A stretch of DNA of 24,115 nt. Source: Akkermansiaceae bacterium UBA5689. Its GTDB lineage: Bacteria > Verrucomicrobiota > Verrucomicrobiia > Verrucomicrobiales > Akkermansiaceae. The notes below the pieces were generated by a model. That model worked only from the letters and a program-made list of their open reading frames with translations. It was not told where the DNA came from and did not search any database. Location of the stretch: assembly GCA_002420305.1 (NCBI GenBank), contig DIHT01000024.1, positions 1 to 24,115 on the forward strand, given 5' to 3'. Shown piece after piece: positions 1 through 7,286 of this stretch. Position numbers and translations under genes: made by a program. Numbering within the stretch: position 1 is the first letter of the stretch; each line of letters starts with the position of its first letter.

Positions 1-384
1 GCTGCAGGCCGCTCCGGTCTCGACCGTAGTCCCAAGGTCCTCGACACTGAAAAAGTTGGGGTGGGAAGGGCCATGACGGGGGTAGAGGCTGGGCTGAGTT
101 GCGGTGCCTGCCATGGCATCGGGGACAAGGCGGCGATTGCGGTCTTCGAAGGAGAGGGGCCCAACCTGAGAGCCTCCGGGGAGCGGCTTACATCCGATTA
201 TTTTCATCTGTGGATGAATGACCCACCCCGGGTCTGGCCCGGCACGATCATGCCTAAGTATGCGCTGGACGGGAAAACGCCTCTCACCCAGTACTACGAC
301 GGTGACTCCCACAAGCAGTTCGAAGCGATCCTTCAATACCTGCGCTCACTTTCCAAAAATCAAAATAATGAAAAGAACCCTTAG
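1..384 (+). CDS. C-terminal part of a c-type cytochrome domain protein (5' end outside window)
   Basis: The reading frame is open from the first base, so this is the 3' end of a longer gene; the in-frame GTG at 61 need not be its start. The visible part holds a haem-binding CGACH motif (bases 100-114, CxxCH) and, further on, a Met in the context TIMPKY (Met codon at 250-252) that fits the distal haem ligand. It ends in a helical stretch, FEAILQYLRSL, typical of the last helix of cytochrome c folds. In the PVC group such domains often end large exported proteins with a propeller dehydrogenase or HEAT repeats, so electron transfer in the periplasm is likely. The stop (382-384) lies 17 bases inside the next gene, which suggests co-transcription and translational coupling. 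The identity of the missing N-terminal part cannot be judged. Confidence 0.8.
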   Translation, partial: AAGRSGLDRSPKVLDTEKVGVGRAMTGVEAGLSCGACHGIGDKAAIAVFEGEGPNLRASGERLTSDYFHLWMNDPPRVWPGTIMPKYALDGKTPLTQYYDGDSHKQFEAILQYLRSLSKNQNNEKNP

Positions 385-3130
385 TTACATCGTGATGTGC
401 CTTTCCGCGCTCCCTCTTACGGCAGCGCCTGGCCTGATCGGGGAATACTTCAAGCTGGAGGATAAACTTGGAGACGAATTTGAAGTGCCAGTGGATTTGA
501 CGCCCTGGCTTGTGCGGGTCGACAAGGCGGTGAATTTTTCTCAATCCAAGGGGGACTTTCATGGTTCGAAGCTAGCAGAGAACTTCATGGTGCGTTGGAG
601 CGGGGCCATTACCGTCCCGAAAGAGGGTAATTATCTATTCGCGACGAGTTCCAAAGATGGCTCCCGCCTCTATCTCGGGGACAAGCTGGTGGTTGATAAC
701 TGGGGTCCTCACCCCATGAAGCAGCAGAGTGGCACGGTTCGCCTGAAGGCGGGATCACATCCTGTGCGGGTGATCTACCAGAACGGGAGTAAGGGGGGTG
801 CCTGTATTGTGAAATGGATGGCCCCGGGAGGAAAATTGGAAGCGGTCCCCGCCTCGGTTCTCTTTCACGATGTCGCGAAGCTCAAGGGACTCTCATGGGA
901 TGAGCAGGCCTTTGCCAAGGCTGCCAGCTCTGACGTTGCTCCGGCCAAGCCAGTTTCGGGAAGCCTGCCGGGGAAATACGGAAATTTCGTGAGTACAGCA
1001 CTGCGTGTTGGCAAGGACTCGAAGGGAGATAATGTTGCTTTTCGTTCTCGGGTGATCCGTCTTGATCCCCAGGGGGCGGTTTGTGTGGCCTTTGATGCTG
1101 ACACTATGCGGATGGCGGCAGGATGGACCCAGGGAGGATTAAGGTTGGAGGGCCTTCCCTTTACCGGAGGCCACGGGGCCTTTCCCTCGCATAGCGGAGC
1201 CAAGGTGTTTACCAATCAGGCGGCTCCAGGGTGGGCGGACAACCAAGGGAGTATTGCGGAAACTCGGATGCCTGAGGATGGGAAGTATCCACCTCTCGGT
1301 CCCCTTCCAAAAACGCAGGCCCATTACAAGGGCTTGTATGTCCATGGGGAAAAGACGGTTCTTCGCTATACGGTAGGCCAGGACCCGGTCCTGGAACTTC
1401 CGGCCTTCGAGAATGGGCTCATCACCCGCACCATCCAGGGGAAGTTCAGTGCTCCCGCGGTGGTAGTGCTTGCTGATGAGAAGGGCGCTCCTGAGATTCA
1501 GGTCGTGGGCTCTCAGGAAAAACCGGCGACGATGGACGGTCGGATCGTCCTGAAAGTCCCGGCGGGGATGGCTCACTTCAAGGTGGTTTATGGAAGTGGG
1601 AGCGTCCCGGAAGCCCTCGAGGACCTGACGCTTTTGATGAAAGGTGGTCCTGCGCGGTGGACGGAGGCGGTGACCACAGTCGGCGAGGTCGCCAAGGACG
1701 ATGGCAAGTCAGCCTATGTCCTCGATCGTCTGACTGTGCCCTATCAGAACCCCTATGGGATGAAGATGCGGATTGGGGGATTTGACTTTTTCAGTGACCC
1801 TTCGAAGGCCGCGGTCTGCACCTGGGATGGCGATGTCTGGGTTGTCAGCGGCATCGATGAGAAGCTCGAGAGTCTCATCTGGAAGCGCATTGCCGCTGGA
1901 GGGCATGAGACCCTCGGGCTCACCATCGTAGATGATGTGATCTACACGGTGGCGGATGACCAGATCACGCGTTACCACGATGTTAACGGTGACGGAGAGA
2001 TCGATTACTACGAAAACTTTAATAACGACTGGGAGCTTACCAGTGGGTTCCATGCCTTCTGTTTTGACCTGCAGACTGGTCCGCAGGGAGAGTTCTATTT
2101 TGCCTTTGGTTGTCCAGTACGGGGTGGGGGACGCAGCTTTCAGAGAATGAGCCGACACCACGGCTCGATCCTGCGAGTCTCCAAAGATGGTTCCAGACTC
2201 GATCGTTATGCTACCGGGTTGCGGGCTCCGAACGGGATCGGGGTGAGTCCCACCGGCCAGCTCACCAGCGGGGACAACGAAGGGACCTTCGTGCCACGTT
2301 GTCCCATTCACTGGATCGAACCAGACGAGTTTCTCGGAGTGGTCGATTCGGCGGCGGACTACGCCACCATGAAGACTACTCCCACGGTGGGACAGCGCCG
2401 AGGCAGCCGGAAGGAGAACCTTGATCCCAGTGAGGCTCCCAAGCCCCTCGCCTGGTTACCCAAAAACGTGGATAACTCCAACGGGGGGCAGGTCTGGGTA
2501 ACCAGTGACAAGTGGGGTCCCTACAAGGGAGAGATGCTGCATTTCAGTTATGGGCAGAGCGCGATCTATGTCGTGCTCAAGGAGAAGAAAGGAGCCCTGA
2601 TGCAGGGTGGAGTGGTCAAGATTCCGGTGCGCCCAACCTCCAGTGCGATGCGTGGGAAGTTTAATCGTAAGGACGGACAGCTCTATGTGGCTGGCCTCAA
2701 GGGGTGGCAGAGCAATGCCGGTCGCGAAGGTGGCCTTGACCGGGTGCGTTACACGGGCAAGGCCGTAAGCATGCCAAGCAGTTTGAAGGTCCGTGACGGC
2801 GGGCTTGAGATCGGATTCACCCAGAAACTGGACCAGGAGCTTGCCGAAGACCCGGAGAGCTTCAACCTCTCGGGGTCCGACTTACGCTGGACCCATGACT
2901 ACGGCACGGGAGAGTTTCAGGTTGGGCACCGCAACTCAGCAGGCCCCCCGAAGGGCCGCACTAAGTTCCCGGTCAAATCCGCCCGACTTCTTCCGGACGG
3001 AAAGTCGGTGTTTGTGGAGGTAGAGAACCTGCAGCCCGTGCACATGATGCAGATCGATCTCGACCTTGAAACGGATGAAGGAGAGGAGATCGTGACCAAG
3101 ATCTGGAATACAATCCACGTGGCGAAGTAA
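368..3130 (+). CDS. Secreted PA14 / DUF6797-like / beta-propeller protein (920 aa)
   Basis: I place the start at ATG 368 because the sequence then opens with a clear signal peptide (MKRTLSYIVMCLSALPLTAA); the upstream in-frame extension from 218 overlaps the cytochrome gene and looks like a shadow. After cleavage comes a PA14-type domain (about residues 21-150, with WSG, TSSKDGSRLYLG and DNWG), usually carbohydrate-binding. Next is a region resembling DUF6797 (about 200-330), then a propeller of the glucose/sorbosone dehydrogenase type (about 470-800, with GLRAPNGIGVSPTGQ). Residues 538-549 form a complete 12-residue EF-hand-type calcium loop, DVNGDGEIDYYE. The gene overlaps the upstream cytochrome gene, so the two probably form an extracellular redox or sugar-binding pair. 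The enzymatic activity is unproven; domain names are from recognition, not a search. Confidence 0.8.
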   Translation: MKRTLSYIVMCLSALPLTAAPGLIGEYFKLEDKLGDEFEVPVDLTPWLVRVDKAVNFSQSKGDFHGSKLAENFMVRWSGAITVPKEGNYLFATSSKDGSRLYLGDKLVVDNWGPHPMKQQSGTVRLKAGSHPVRVIYQNGSKGGACIVKWMAPGGKLEAVPASVLFHDVAKLKGLSWDEQAFAKAASSDVAPAKPVSGSLPGKYGNFVSTALRVGKDSKGDNVAFRSRVIRLDPQGAVCVAFDADTMRMAAGWTQGGLRLEGLPFTGGHGAFPSHSGAKVFTNQAAPGWADNQGSIAETRMPEDGKYPPLGPLPKTQAHYKGLYVHGEKTVLRYTVGQDPVLELPAFENGLITRTIQGKFSAPAVVVLADEKGAPEIQVVGSQEKPATMDGRIVLKVPAGMAHFKVVYGSGSVPEALEDLTLLMKGGPARWTEAVTTVGEVAKDDGKSAYVLDRLTVPYQNPYGMKMRIGGFDFFSDPSKAAVCTWDGDVWVVSGIDEKLESLIWKRIAAGGHETLGLTIVDDVIYTVADDQITRYHDVNGDGEIDYYENFNNDWELTSGFHAFCFDLQTGPQGEFYFAFGCPVRGGGRSFQRMSRHHGSILRVSKDGSRLDRYATGLRAPNGIGVSPTGQLTSGDNEGTFVPRCPIHWIEPDEFLGVVDSAADYATMKTTPTVGQRRGSRKENLDPSEAPKPLAWLPKNVDNSNGGQVWVTSDKWGPYKGEMLHFSYGQSAIYVVLKEKKGALMQGGVVKIPVRPTSSAMRGKFNRKDGQLYVAGLKGWQSNAGREGGLDRVRYTGKAVSMPSSLKVRDGGLEIGFTQKLDQELAEDPESFNLSGSDLRWTHDYGTGEFQVGHRNSAGPPKGRTKFPVKSARLLPDGKSVFVEVENLQPVHMMQIDLDLETDEGEEIVTKIWNTIHVAK

Positions 3131-3145
3131 GATCCCGGAAGAGAC

Positions 3146-3847
3146 CTACTTTTTGAGCGGAGTAATTTTGATATTCCGGTAGGCGACGGGACCGTGGTCG
3201 CCCTGGAACATGATGGGGCCGGTGGCGGCTTCACGTCCGGTGACTCCGGAGGGGGTAGGGCCCTTCATTTCGACATTCTCGTGGAGGATCTTGCCATTAA
3301 GTTTCACGACCAGAAACTTCGCGTTGGCGGTCTTCTTTCCTGAGGCATCAAACTTGGGTGCGAGGAAGTCGATTTGATACTTCTGCCACTCTCCGGGTTT
3401 CTTGCAGGCATTGGTCCGAGGGGGCTGGGCCCCGTAGATCGCACCCATGTCGCCACCGCCGAGCTTCTCCTTGCCATAGCTGTCGAGGACCTGCACCTCA
3501 TACTCGCCCATCACGTAAATTCCTGAGTTGGCTCCCTTGGCCACGAGAACTTCCAGTTCGATCCTGGAACTGCCCCATTTCTGGTCCGAGTAAATGTCAA
3601 TGCTCTGGCCATGGCCGGTGACCACGTTCACCATCGCGCCGCCTGTTCCGCTGGCCTTCAAGGCTTTTGGATTCGCGGTGTCCAGTTGAGGGGCTCCCGT
3701 CGCCCACTTGGACTCGAGAGCTCCCTTCTTCTTGAAAGACCATCCTGTGAGGTCCTTTCCGTTGAATGGGTTATCCGCAAAGGCAAGACCGCCTGCCAGA
3801 GTGGCGAAGAAGGTGAGAGTGGCGAGGGTGCGTTGAACTGCTTTCAT
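3146..3847 (-). CDS. DUF1080 (3-keto-disaccharide hydrolase-like) exported protein
   Basis: A 233-residue protein. The start at 3847 is chosen because it opens directly into a signal peptide (MKAVQRTLATLTFFATLAGGLAFA); a longer frame from 3952 adds 35 residues with no signal character. The mature part is one DUF1080 domain of concanavalin-like jelly-roll type. Hallmarks are FNGKDLTGW near residue 27, NSGIYVMGEYEVQVLDSYG in the middle, GEWQKYQIDFLAPKFD, and GPIMFQGDHGPVAYRNIKI at the end. The family is abundant in Verrucomicrobiota and Planctomycetes, and some members act on 3-keto-glycosides. That fits the Gfo/Idh/MocA oxidoreductase encoded about 3.4 kb away, since such enzymes can make 3-keto sugars, but a functional link is inference. 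It converges on the preceding gene with a 15-base gap. Confidence 0.88.
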   Translation of the reverse strand: MKAVQRTLATLTFFATLAGGLAFADNPFNGKDLTGWSFKKKGALESKWATGAPQLDTANPKALKASGTGGAMVNVVTGHGQSIDIYSDQKWGSSRIELEVLVAKGANSGIYVMGEYEVQVLDSYGKEKLGGGDMGAIYGAQPPRTNACKKPGEWQKYQIDFLAPKFDASGKKTANAKFLVVKLNGKILHENVEMKGPTPSGVTGREAATGPIMFQGDHGPVAYRNIKITPLKK

Positions 3848-3951
3848 GATGTCTTTGCAAGGTGTGTGCCGCAAATTTCCCGTGCTCGCAATGGGAAAGG
3901 CCTTCCGGCCTTGATTAACGCATCCCATCATCGAGTCGGCTAATTTCTGCA

Positions 3952-3986
3952 TTTTTTCGTTCGTTCTGGCCTTTTAGCAACGTAAG
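3952..3986 (+). repeat. Duplicated upstream element, copy 1
   Basis: A 35-nt sequence lying 10 nt before the GTG start of the first tandem paralogue. It matches copy 2 at 5566-5600 without gaps at 28 of 35 positions. It begins with a T-run plus CGT and ends with the 12 identical bases TAGCAACGTAAG. Its fixed position before both starts suggests a promoter, leader or translation signal retained after gene duplication. No canonical Shine-Dalgarno is visible, so the purine-rich end may serve that role. Confidence 0.75.
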
Positions 3987-3996
3987 TTCGGGCATC

Positions 3997-5307
3997 GTGA
4001 AGCGAAGATCAGTGATTGGGCATGCGTGCTGGGCGGCGGTAACTGCCGGTGCTTTTGCCGTTGGGCTGGTGCTCGATCGGAACCCGAGCGACCAGAAATC
4101 AGTGGTGAAAGTTCCGAGCGCTAAGAGCTCGAGAAGTGCGGATGGGGGAATTTCTGGAGGCGGGGGGTCGAGATCGGCTGGTTTGTCAGGCTCGGTGCAG
4201 TTGGCCGGAGGCCAATCTAGCGGAGGAGTCACAGGGATCGGGACCGGAGCATTGAGTCAGGCAGCGATCGAGGCGCTTGCGAAGGAAGCCTTTCGGAGCG
4301 GGAACCCCTTGGTCCGGCGCAGGGCTTTTGATCAGATGTTGAGCAGTCTGACGGCGGAAAACGCTCAGGATATGCTGGTACAACTCAAGGAAAACCGTGT
4401 TGGTGGTGATCAGTGGAGGGATTTTCATTACCTCTGGGGCACGCTGGATGGGAAAGCTGCGGTGGATCATTCGCTCGATTCAGAGGAGCGCGATCTTTCC
4501 CATACGATGGCGGGCTGGGCCTCGAGCTATCCGAATGCAGCAATTGACTACATCAACAACCTCTCGGAAGAAGACCGGGGCTCCTTCCGTCATTTACAGG
4601 AGGCGATGGTCAGCGGGATGGCTGATAACAACACCGCGGTGGCCACGGATTACGTATTGCAACTCGCCAACCAAGGCGACGGTCGTGCCACTCATCTGTT
4701 TGGAGTTGTGACGAGGGAAGTTGTTTCGAATGTTGGGATCGATGAAGCGGCCCAGTGGTCGGAAAGCCTGCCCGATGGTGATCTCAAGGGCGCGGCGCTC
4801 GACACGGTGGCGCACCGGTTCACCAATAGTAATCCGGAGGCAGCAGCTCAGTGGGTGGAGCAATTTGCCGGACAGGCTTATGCGGACCGTGCGATTGAAG
4901 AGGTAGGTGATGAGTGGGCGGAGCGGGACCCGGCTTCAGCAGTGAACTGGCTGGAAACCATTCAGGAGGGGCGGGGCCAGAGCATGGGCCTGCACTCGGC
5001 CTTTGGTGAATGGGCGCAGCGTGATCCTGTGGCAGCTGGGGAGCGGATTTCCGCAATGGAACGCTCGCCTCAGCGTGATGCTGCTATCGGTGGTTTTTCC
5101 CGAAGAATCTCCTATGATGACCCCGGGACTGCCATCGAATGGGCCAATAGCATTGCCGACGAGAGTTCCCGAACGAGGGCGTTGACCCATGCCGGACAGC
5201 AACTCTTCCGACGAGATCGTGCAGCCGCTGAAGCATGGATTGGTTCCAGCGGACTTCCTGCGGAGGCGCAGCAGGCTGTTCTCAACCCGCCCAACCGCAG
5301 GCGGTAA
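3997..5307 (+). CDS. Membrane-anchored helical-repeat protein, tandem paralogue 1 (436 aa)
   Basis: I do not recognise a named family. The protein starts at GTG 3997 with a basic N-terminus and a hydrophobic segment (about residues 9-26, CWAAVTAGAFAVGLVL) that is a signal anchor or uncleaved signal. A Gly/Ser-rich linker (about 45-85) follows, and the rest looks fully helical. The C-terminal half is a regular repeat: an aromatic position recurs at W254, W286, W318, (R350), W382 and W414, exactly 32 residues apart, within units of the type ERDPxxAxxW. Less regular units occur earlier (Y185, Y219). This is an alpha-solenoid, probably a protein-interaction scaffold outside the inner membrane. 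It ends LNPPNRRR. The next gene is a diverged duplicate. Related tandem families are common in Verrucomicrobiota as hypothetical proteins. Confidence 0.8.
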   Translation: MKRRSVIGHACWAAVTAGAFAVGLVLDRNPSDQKSVVKVPSAKSSRSADGGISGGGGSRSAGLSGSVQLAGGQSSGGVTGIGTGALSQAAIEALAKEAFRSGNPLVRRRAFDQMLSSLTAENAQDMLVQLKENRVGGDQWRDFHYLWGTLDGKAAVDHSLDSEERDLSHTMAGWASSYPNAAIDYINNLSEEDRGSFRHLQEAMVSGMADNNTAVATDYVLQLANQGDGRATHLFGVVTREVVSNVGIDEAAQWSESLPDGDLKGAALDTVAHRFTNSNPEAAAQWVEQFAGQAYADRAIEEVGDEWAERDPASAVNWLETIQEGRGQSMGLHSAFGEWAQRDPVAAGERISAMERSPQRDAAIGGFSRRISYDDPGTAIEWANSIADESSRTRALTHAGQQLFRRDRAAAEAWIGSSGLPAEAQQAVLNPPNRRR

Positions 5308-5608
5308 ACACGGACCGGACCGGGCAGATAATTCAATTCTCTCGGCATAGGTTGCAAGAGGGTAAGTCTACTAGACGGCGATGACTTGTGACTGCTCTGG
5401 GCACGGCTCCACTCAGGCGGTGGGTCTAATGCGCTTTGGGTTCCACAGCATTTGGTAGAGGGTGTTGGCTATGATGCCGGGAAGTCTTTTGTGTTTAACG
5501 GGTTGCCGAAAATCTCTTGGTGAAAGGCCTTATTTTTAAGGGGGAGCACGCGAATCTTTTCCACCTTTTTTCGTGCGTTCCTATCCCTTAGCAACGTAAG
5601 AGATCTGC
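5308..5608. other. Intergenic spacer between the tandem paralogues
   Basis: About 300 bases with no convincing coding frame and no RNA gene that I can recognise. A small perfect inverted repeat, GTCTA-c-TAGAC, lies near 5366-5376. The last 43 bases hold the second copy of the duplicated upstream element. No terminator with a U-tract was found. Confidence 0.5.
5566..5600 (+). repeat. Duplicated upstream element, copy 2
   Basis: This is the partner of the element at 3952-3986. It lies 8 nt before the GTG start of the second paralogue and matches 28 of 35 positions without gaps, including the terminal block TAGCAACGTAAG. Differences are clustered in an 8-nt central stretch, which suggests that the two ends are the constrained parts. 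Confidence 0.75.
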
Positions 5609-6682
5609 GTGACAAGAAAATCAACAGTAATTAAATATTGTTGTTGGGCGGCCGTAATAGCCGTGGCCTTTACTGGTGGTATCGCACTGGAGCGGCAAAG
5701 GCTCGGAGAAAAATATGGAGAGGTTGTGAAATCCGATCGGGCCAAGAGCCTCCGGAACGCGACAGGCAACGCTTCTGGAGGGGTTCGGGGAGGCAAGACG
5801 GGGACGTTGGAATCGTCAGGCTCCTCGAGTTGGGAAGACCCATGGCCCCGGGTATTTAGCGAGGCCGAGATCGAAGCGGTCGCGGTAGAAGCCTTTCAAA
5901 GTCCCAATCCCCTCATCCGGCGAAGGGCTTTTGACCAGTTGCTGGGGAGCCTGACAGCAGGGAACGCCCAGTATATGCTGGGACACTTGAAGGAAAATAG
6001 CGTCCGAGGGGATCAGTGGCGGGATTTCCACTATTTATGGGGAATGCTTGATGGTAAGTCCGCAGTCGAGCATGCCTCGGAGTCAGAAGAGAATGATCTC
6101 TCCCACGCCTTGGCGGGATGGGCCTCCAAATATCCAGATGAGGCGATTGCACACCTTAACACCACTGCAGATGAGGATATGGGCTCTTTTCGCTACCGGC
6201 AGAAGGTGATGGTTAACGGCATGGCCAATAATGATCCTGCCCGGGCAACTGATTATGTTCTGCAGCTAGCTGATGAGGGTGATGAGCGTACCAGTCAGCT
6301 CTTCGAAGTAGTGACAAGTGCAGTTCTTTCGAATTGCGATGTTGATGAAGCAGCGACGTGGTTGGACTCTACCTACGGGGAGTGGGCGGACCGGGATCCG
6401 GAGGGTGCTGGTGAGAGGATCAGCTCGATGCCTCGCTCGCCCCAGCGGGATGCTGCAATTAGTGGGTTTGCTCGTCAGATTTCTTATGGCGATCCGGGAA
6501 AAGCGATCGAGTGGGCCAACAGCATTGCGGAGGAGAGCACGCGAGTTGAGGCCCTCACTCATGCAGGCCAGCATCTTGCCCGGCGGGACAGGGCAGCCGC
6601 AGAGGCTTGGGTGGTCTCGAGCGGGCTTCCCGAGGAGGCCCAAAGAGCGGTGCTTAATCCCCCGCAGATCCGACGGCGATGA
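5609..6682 (+). CDS. Membrane-anchored helical-repeat protein, tandem paralogue 2 (357 aa, internally shortened)
   Basis: A clear duplicate of the gene at 3997. It has the same GTG start context and N-terminal anchor (CCWAAVIAVAFTGGIAL, about residues 11-27), a Gly/Ser-rich linker, and shared blocks such as PLIRRRAFDQ, GDQWRDFHYLWG, RSPQRDAA and RDRAAAEAW, ending LNPPQIRRR. It lacks 77 residues corresponding to 258-334 of the first copy; the junction falls near base 6370, within WLDS/TYGEW. The loss equals two 32-residue repeat units plus 13 residues, so one unit is truncated and the solenoid register is broken at that point. The reading frame is intact, so it is probably expressed as a shorter scaffold. 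Function unknown. Confidence 0.78.
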   Translation: MTRKSTVIKYCCWAAVIAVAFTGGIALERQRLGEKYGEVVKSDRAKSLRNATGNASGGVRGGKTGTLESSGSSSWEDPWPRVFSEAEIEAVAVEAFQSPNPLIRRRAFDQLLGSLTAGNAQYMLGHLKENSVRGDQWRDFHYLWGMLDGKSAVEHASESEENDLSHALAGWASKYPDEAIAHLNTTADEDMGSFRYRQKVMVNGMANNDPARATDYVLQLADEGDERTSQLFEVVTSAVLSNCDVDEAATWLDSTYGEWADRDPEGAGERISSMPRSPQRDAAISGFARQISYGDPGKAIEWANSIAEESTRVEALTHAGQHLARRDRAAAEAWVVSSGLPEEAQRAVLNPPQIRRR

Positions 6683-7282
6683 TCACTGTAAGGGAGAAAA
6701 AATGTACTCTGTTCGAGTTTTTCATCCCTGACGATTTTCTCATAGGCCATGGGCAATCCCGGCCCCTGATCGCTGGCTAGGAAACAAGACTCCCGGGCGG
6801 TAGTTGCCAGTTAATGATCCCTATACCCGAGAAAAGTCTATCGGCGCAACTCTCAGAAAATTTGTAAGAGAAACTCCGCGACGCTAGCGAGGCTGAGAAC
6901 CTTTGGGTGGCTTCGCTATTCAATCTGGCGGGTGTCAGGCAGATTTTCACTTCTCGGGATGAATTTCGTTTCGAAGTTCCCGCTGCAACGTCTTACGTCT
7001 TTGAAGGGCTTTCGGGGGTAATTTATTTCTCATACTGGCTCTCCTGCCCACGGCGGCCGGGCAGGGAGTTCGGGAAAAGGCCCGGGTTCGCAGTCAGAAA
7101 GTCAATGCGGCCTCATCGGCACTACGAGGTCATTCGGATCTTACCTCCACAGGATTAGATCGGCTTTGCTCTCCCATCAGGGTAAAATATTCCTTGTCGA
7201 CCTGCTTGTGCGTTTCACTAGAAACCGAGGAACGTGATCAGCGCTGTCGGCCACAACAAACAGCAACCTACCACCCCAACCA
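6683..7282. other. 600-base region without a convincing gene
   Basis: No intact gene is supported here. It contains a short GTG-started frame (6907-7158) with no protein-like character, a possible frameshifted signal-peptide ORF from ATG 6959 (listed separately), and a GC-rich hairpin at 7041-7068. The promoter of the oxidoreductase gene should lie in its right part, but I see no strong consensus. No degenerate third copy of the helical-repeat paralogue was found. Confidence 0.5.
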
Positions 7283-7286
7283 ATGA
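6959..7286 (+). pseudogene. Possible frameshifted small exported-protein ORF
   Basis: ATG 6959 opens MNFVSKFPLQRLTSLKGFRG and stops at 7019-7021. If the run of five G at 7014-7018 were four, the frame would continue as NLFLILALLPTAAGQG, which looks like the hydrophobic core and cleavage region of a signal peptide, and would run on to a TGA at 7284-7286 overlapping the next ATG. The part after the signal has no recognisable domain. It could be a decayed gene, a sequencing error in a homopolymer, or chance. Confidence 0.25.
7041..7068. repeat. GC-rich inverted repeat (hairpin)
   Basis: Arms CTCCTGCCC (7041-7049) and GGGCAGGGAG (7059-7068) pair over nine bases with a one-G bulge, around a 9-nt loop. 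There is no T-run on either side, so it is not a typical intrinsic terminator. It may be a leader structure of the oxidoreductase transcript, or simply GC-rich coding-like sequence. Confidence 0.35.

Noticed and set aside
218..367. N-terminal extension of the PA14/propeller gene to 218
   Set aside because: It overlaps the cytochrome coding region, is rich in Ser/Thr/Arg as expected for a shadow, and would bury the clear signal peptide beginning at 368.
3774..3800. NPF followed by a nearby Asp (NPFNGKD) at the mature N-terminus of the DUF1080 protein, as a possible SHD1 ligand
   Set aside because: The yeast Sla1 SHD1 ligand is NPF with one or two residues before Asp; here there are three, and FNGKDLTGW is a normal family motif.
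6907..7158. 83-aa GTG-started frame in the long intergenic region
   Set aside because: No signal, domain or repeat character and an Arg-rich GC-driven composition; the frame conflicts with the more protein-like frameshifted reading.
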